Below, piece by piece: positions 59,042 to 64,000 of a DNA stretch of 64,000 nt (its first letter is position 1; each line of letters starts with the position of its first letter). This stretch comes from Leishmania mexicana MHOM/GT/2001/U1103 (Eukaryota; Euglenozoa; Kinetoplastea; Trypanosomatida; Trypanosomatidae), in assembly GCF_000234665.1 (NCBI RefSeq), contig NC_018311.1, forward strand, positions 124,001 through 188,000, given 5' to 3'. Both the position numbers and the translations under genes were made by a program. Under the pieces are notes generated by a model. It was not told where the DNA came from. It saw only the letters and a program-made list of their open reading frames with translations, and ran no database searches.

Positions 59042-62000
59042 GAAAGAGGGAGAGAGGAACCCCACACAGGTGTCACACACAGAGAAAGAATAGCAGCGAT
59101 ACACACGCGCAGAGAGAGAGATAGACAGAGCGCCGCCCCTCCCCCCCCCCGCACGAAGACAAAGAGAAGCAACGCGAGCAGGAGGGGTTAAGGAAGTTCA
59201 CCGAAAGGGGATGTTTGGCGCTCACCCTGCTATCAACCACAGCTGCTGCCGTCAACACAGACGAACTGCACACGTCAACACACAAAGGAAGAAAGACGCA
59301 CTGCAACCCCTCACAGCTGCGCAACACCAAACGTAAAGAGAAGTGGGTGAGTGAGTGAGGCAACCTTCGCTGATTTTCGATCCCAGCCCTGAGCGCTTGT
59401 GTATCCTCCTCCTTTTTCTTTCGCTTTCTCGTGCGTGTTATGCGTGGGTCGGCGTTGCAGCCCTGTGTGTCTGTGGAGGTGGGGGTGAGGCGGTGTGCGG
59501 TGTGCGGTGTCGTATGTGTGTGCTGTGACACCCACACACGCTTCCCGTTCTCTGTGCTCCCAGACGCGCGCGCACGCACAACTACGAAAGACGAGTAGCG
59601 AAGAGGGGAGGGGATGGCGGCGACGGCGACGGATGCGTTGTGGGGGGTGGGGGGGAAGGCGCAGCAAACACATAAAAGGGCGGGCTAAAAGAGGCAAAAG
59701 GGGCGCCGCTCTCCGCTCAGGCGAGCCTGCGGTGAGGGAGCGCGTTGGGTGTGCGAGACGTCTGCAAAGGAGAGGGAGTCCTGGGCGCGGGTGACGCGAG
59801 TAACGAAGGGGGTGGGGGTTGGAGGGTAGAGGGCAAGATAAGGGCCGTGCTATAAGCCCGTCACCCCTCAAACAAAACAAAAGGAGTGGGAGAGACCAAT
59901 ATGTGCGTCCAAAGGCGGAAGGGGGAAAAACGAGGCGGACGCTGCACGAGCGCACTGGCTCACTGGTGCCTCAGTCTTCGTGTCGCTGTATTCTCCTTTC
60001 GTGTGTGTGTGGGGGGGAGGGGGAGGGGAAGGGAGGGGGCTGTCACATACACACGCTCCAGTGGGTGTCTGGCGATGAAAGTGGCAGGGCGACGAGGGGC
60101 GCAAAGGAATGCGGGATATGGACGGTGCCCGCTGAAGAAGAGGGTCCCGCCGACACTGCAGAAGGGGTGCGGTGGGGGGAAGGCAAAAACAACCACAAAG
60201 AATATGTACACGCGCAGAGAAACGAGCCACCGAGCACACCCTTCCGAGACACGCACACACACACACACACAAGCAACCAACCAAGCCGATAGAGGGGTAA
60301 AGGCGTGTGTTGACTACACGCGCGTGACGTCCAGGGATGGAGTGTGCGCCCCAAGAAAAGAGAGGCCAGTCGGTAGAGGGAGGGGAGGGGGGACAGCAAG
60401 GCGGTATGGGAGAGGAACGTGTGTTATGTGTCCGTGTGTTTCGGGATTGCGTGAGAAAGAGGGCGGTGTGTGACAAGACACAAGAAAACAAAGCGAATGG
60501 AGGCGGCGGCGGGTGTGTCAACGCCCAACCGTCCCCGCCTCTTCTCTGCGTGTACGAATTCCCAGCTGTCTTCTCTGTGCGTTCTCCTTGATGGCACCTC
60601 TCTCACCCACTCACCCACTCACTCGCAAGTCCGTTTCTCGCGTGCGTGGAGTATCCTGTATCGTTTCCCCCGCCCTGCTCCGGTGTTCGCTCTTCTCTTC
60701 GTGTGTCTCTATAAGAGGGAGCGGCGCGTGGGTGTATCGAGGTGGAGTGGTGTCCTGGGCACCCTCCGCGCATCTGATACGCTCACTGCGCCTGCCTCCA
60801 GCGGCTTGGATGCCCACAACGCCGCCGTGTGAGGGCAAAGAGTGCCCTCTGCGGAGGTGCCCCGTTGTCGATGATATTGTACACCTTTTCCGTGCTCCGC
60901 TCCGATACAGCTGCGCCTTTTTCGCACCTTCTCTCCAGATCAAGAGTAAGAGGAGTCGTAGTAAGGACGAGAGGAAGCAGGTGACACAGATGGGAAGGAT
61001 CGGGAGGAAGCGGAGGAGGGGAGGGGGGGTCTGCAGGTCCTATCTTTTGCGGATATCCATGTCACGCACCCGCGCACACCAGATTTTACAAAATAGACAC
61101 ACGCAAGAGCACCAAAGCCGCGAATATCACGGCTGACCCGGTGTGAGCTCCGTTACGTGTAGTGCGTAATGCGTGCGTGTGCGTACCTGCACCGACGAAA
61201 CGACCAAGCATGAAGACACGCACGGGATGGTGGGATAAGTGATGAAAGATAGAGGGAGGGAATTAACGTTCGACGTGGGTAAAGGAGGTGGACGCACATG
61301 CAGGCGTGCAAAAGATGGACACATAGCAACGAAAAGCGGCGGCGAAGTCGAGTTCAAGGAGGCCACGACCACATCGGTAGGGAGGAGAAAAGATATCATT
61401 ACAAGCACCACGCGGGCATCAAACCGATGCCCTCTGCAGATACACATACACACAAGCAAAGTGGGGCTGGTCTTGAGCATCACTGCTCAAGCCCCCCATC
61501 CCGCCACCTCCTGTGCGGTGATAGCGTGTATCACGTTGCGTTTCACTCGCGATCAGCATACATGTCATCTATAACGACGGCATGAAAAGCAATGGAGTCT
61601 GTTCCGCTGTAGGCAGCCGCCATCCTCTCTGGGTCGTGCCGAAATCACAGTCATGATGACTGTTGGCTCTGCGTGTGCGTGTGTTTCTGTTTCTGCGCTG
61701 CTGTTGCTGCCATTTGAAGTCAGCTGCGTATCACCGAGTCCTCCGCATACGTATCTGCAGTTTCTCCTCCTCCTTGTATACTCCCTTCCTCCTTCCCTCC
61801 CTCCCTCCCCACACGCACACACACACAACATTACTTTTGGGTTGTGGAAGGGGAGGGAAGTGCGACAGGGGAGAGAACAGCGAGAGAGAGAGAAGGAGGG
61901 TAGGAGGGCCGGCGGAGGGAGGGGCAGCGACGCACGCACACGCTAACAGGCAAGAACGCGAAGAGGAACACCTACCGGAAGAAAAAATGTACAAAGAGAA

Positions 62001-63347
62001 GGAGTGTGAGAGTGGCGTGAAGGATGAAGGAAGCTACGGGCTGCGGGAAGAAGAGGGGCCTGTGGGGGGAGGGCAAGGGGTGCACGCACTCTTACATGAA
62101 TATGGATGTGCAGTGCAGCGCAATCACAAGAATAGCGCTAAGACGCATATAAAGCCACACAAAAAAAAAACATGCGAGCGCCATCCCCCAGGCCCCTCCA
62201 CACAACACTGTCGTAGCACTATGTGTCTGTGTGTGTGTGTGTGTGTGTGTCACTCCTCCACTGTGGCGACACAAGCCACCCGCACGAGGAGGAGGAGGAG
62301 GAAGAGACAAAAGGCAAAGAGAAACAAAAAAAAGATGCGGTAGCACCGACAGCAGTGACGTGACATACAACCACACAGCACACAAAGAAAAGCAGAAGCC
62401 CGAAACTGCCATCAACACACACGCGCACACGCACACACACACAGAGAGAAAGGCAGGGGGGCGTCCCCTTTCCTTTTTCTTTTTCGTGCTCCCTTCGTAT
62501 CCCAGCCACCCACCCATTTCTCGGCCATAAAAAGTCAGGGCCAACACCGCCTCTCCCCCACCCACCCCCCGCGCTCCGCAGGGCTCCGCACAGCCGCTCC
62601 CCCATCAGGCAGGTCGCAACGTGGTGCATCCTCCTCCCCTCTCGGGGGGTGGCTCGCAGGCGCCCCGCACCAGCAGGCGGTGCGGGGGTTGGGTGGCATG
62701 CGCTCGAGTCACGCGGACACTTTTTGCCTATCCGATGATACCCACAAACACCCTCACTGCCGCAGCTCGCCCCGACGCCCACGCCGTCCAGGGCCCGCCC
62801 GCCGACATCCGCAGCGATGACTCGCGCTGACTCGCCCACGTCGTAGGCACTTGACGCCGGCACCACCAGTAGTGGCTCGGCATTCGGCAGGGATGGGGGC
62901 GGGGAGAAGGGGGGGCTGCTCAGCCTTCACCCAGACCCGAGTCTGGACACACCGGACCCTTGAGATGCCGCGCATGGAGGGGTGTGTGTGCTGCCCCCCC
63001 CCCCCGCCTCCTCCGACGTCATCCGGGCAGCCCCACAGCAGAGAAAGAAACATGAGGAAAAAGAATGGAAAGAGAGGCAAGAGCACAAGAAAGGCATACA
63101 CCGTTGCAAGTGAACGCACACGTACACGCAGCAGCGGAACAGCACATGCCTCAGCGAGAGAGCCAACACACGCCTTTATGGACATGCCCCGCTGAGAAGG
63201 CAGAAGAGGAAGAAGGGAAGCACCTACGAGGACTTCGAAGCGCCATAGAAAAACACGCGCCCACGCCCACAAACACGTACAAACCGGACAGCCATGCGTG
63301 TGAGACAGACACGCCTGGGAGGGGGACGCGGCAGGTCAACGCGCCGG
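59042..63347. other. Long intergenic region (4.3 kb) with a SIDER-like repeat
   Basis: The largest gap outside the intron. Frames on both strands are Cys/Val/Thr/His-rich products of CA/GT tracts or Ser/Leu/Pro-rich low complexity, without a family. Features seen are a (GT)13 run at about 62223-62249, a CA tract near 60252-60271, an A10 run at about 62160-62170, a C12 run near 62994-63005, and the repeat copy at 62485-62932. It should contain the 3' untranslated region of the partial gene at the right edge and the leader of the SLC35F-like gene. A non-coding RNA gene cannot be excluded by eye. Confidence 0.6.
62485..62932 (-). mobile_element. SIDER-like dispersed repeat, copy B
   Basis: About 448 bp, nearly identical to 36856-37299. 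On the minus strand it is followed immediately by an A-rich stretch (ACGAAAAAGAAAAAGGAAAG at about 62467-62486), which looks like a retroposon tail and gives the element its orientation, the same as the genes. It lies about 415 bases downstream of the stop codon of the right-edge gene, in its probable 3' untranslated region. SIDER elements of Leishmania have this size and location and can destabilise mRNA; class assignment here is inferred. Confidence 0.72.
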
Positions 63348-64000
63348 TCACGCCCCACCAAACCACCGACTGCGAATCCCTGTCATGAAGCGCTGCATCG
63401 CGGTCTCGTTCTTGACGCTTGCCGCCTGCTCCTCTGCCTCGCGTTTGCGCAGTTCGCGGCGCACAATGCGGATCTTCTCATTGAGAAGCGCACAGTTGTA
63501 CGTTGTCGTGCACTCGAAGTGGTCCTCCTCAAAGTGGGAGCTCTTTGTGTAGGCGATCTCCATGTACTTGGGCTTGTCGGCGAAGACGCGCACTTCCTCA
63601 ATGTCCTTGATCGTCCGCTCCGTCGTCTTGGGCAGCGCCTCCGACGCGTTCGGACGCATTGTGTAGAGGTGCTCGCCATCCACACAGAGCAGCCGCTGCT
63701 GTCGTGCGCCGTACTTGTTGATGCAAATCACCTCGAACTGCTGGAAGGATACTGCCTCATCAACATCCATGTCAATGATGATGTCCTCTGTCAAGTCGCG
63801 CAGAACCTCTGTCGGGGCCTCCTCGACGGCACGGCCGTTCACCACCACTTCCCGAACGCCAAACCGGAAAAGGGACAAGACGGTGCGCTCGGCGATGGGG
63901 CAGTTTGGCTGACCGCAGCCGGCGCCGAAATTGTAGTACTCATTAATGTTCAGCTCCATCGGCCCATGCATGATACGCAGAGACCCCTGAATGATCCCGC
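63348..64000 (-). CDS. C-terminal part of an unrecognised protein, open to the window edge
   Basis: The frame ends in TGA at 63348-63350 and has ATGs at 63971 and 63959, but remains open through base 64000 (upstream residues GIIQGSLRI precede the Met at 63971), so it is probably the 3' end of a larger gene. About 217 residues are visible. The sequence shows alternating beta-strand patterns, e.g. EVVVNGRAVEE, FQQFEVICINKYGARQQRLL and YMEIAYTKSSHFEEDHFECT, ending in a basic helix (EKIRIVRRELRKREAEEQAA) and RWFGGA. The beta-rich part with a terminal helix resembles a PH-like fold, but that is a weak impression. Function unknown. If instead it starts at 63971 it is a complete 207-residue protein. 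Confidence 0.8.
   Translation of the reverse strand, partial: GIIQGSLRIMHGPMELNINEYYNFGAGCGQPNCPIAERTVLSLFRFGVREVVVNGRAVEEAPTEVLRDLTEDIIIDMDVDEAVSFQQFEVICINKYGARQQRLLCVDGEHLYTMRPNASEALPKTTERTIKDIEEVRVFADKPKYMEIAYTKSSHFEEDHFECTTTYNCALLNEKIRIVRRELRKREAEEQAASVKNETAMQRFMTGIRSRWFGGA

Noticed and set aside
1..64000. CRISPR arrays, bacterial operons, prophage or plasmid features
   Set aside because: No spaced direct-repeat array or bacterial-type gene was seen; gene organisation is trypanosomatid nuclear.
1..64000. tRNA or rRNA genes
   Set aside because: No cloverleaf with A/B boxes or rRNA core was recognised by eye in the spacers; a covariance search would be needed to exclude small ones.

Overview
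The window looks like nuclear DNA of a trypanosomatid, most likely Leishmania or a close relative. The evidence is the high GC content, one long tail-to-head array of genes all on the minus strand (a polycistronic unit), and gene-poor spacers packed with (CA)n/(GT)n and purine/pyrimidine tracts. Polypyrimidine-AG signals typical of spliced-leader (SL) acceptors lie just upstream of several ATGs, and several protein families are trypanosomatid-typical, including a paraflagellar-rod-like coiled-coil protein. Transcription runs from high to low coordinates. Species identity is inferred, not proven.

Layout from left to right (all genes minus). 1-2797: no gene seen. 2798-3562: EMC8/9-like subunit of the ER membrane complex. 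5113-7710: leucine-rich-repeat (LRR) protein with poly-Ala tracts. 8982-11408: paraflagellar-rod-like coiled-coil protein. 12787-16218: large protein with C-terminal LRRs. 17021-19501: Golgi pH regulator (GPR89/GPHR) family membrane protein. 20534-22852: NUDT7/8-like Nudix protein with a membrane segment. 24009-30172: a DBP2-type DEAD-box RNA helicase interrupted by a 4,385-nt GT-AG cis-intron. 30979-32952: Cys/His-rich N-terminal protein of unknown function. 34157-34480: SDHAF4-type succinate dehydrogenase assembly factor. 35115-35429: possible small membrane protein. 37640-40399: RING/TRAF-zinc-finger/MATH protein. 42023-52714: 3,563-residue Rav1/DMXL (rabconnectin-3) homologue. 53494-56181: unrecognised 895-residue protein. 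57206-59041: SLC35F-type transporter. 59042-63347: longest intergenic gap. 63348-64000: C-terminal part of a protein that stays open to the window edge.

The main discoveries are in the helicase gene. Kinetoplastids have almost no cis-introns, and a DEAD-box helicase is one of the two classical T. brucei cases. Here the intron cuts inside helicase motif VI, in phase 1 of the Gly codon of HRIG. Its donor, TATTG|GTATG, matches the spliced-leader RNA donor as I remember it. The intron also carries an inverted repeat with 255/257-bp arms, identical except for one CA unit, around a 45-bp spacer; its transcript would fold into a very long hairpin. A second discovery is a ~445-bp direct repeat, nearly identical at 36856-37299 and 62485-62932. 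Both copies lie a few hundred bases downstream of a stop codon in the sense orientation of the genes. This is the placement expected of SIDER-type degenerate retroposons, and the pair brackets 25 kb that could be amplified or deleted by recombination.

The genes are mostly housekeeping functions without an operon logic, as is normal in trypanosomatids. Several do touch membrane and organelle biology: ER insertase, Golgi pH regulator, V-ATPase assembly factor Rav1 and a nucleotide-sugar-like transporter fold.
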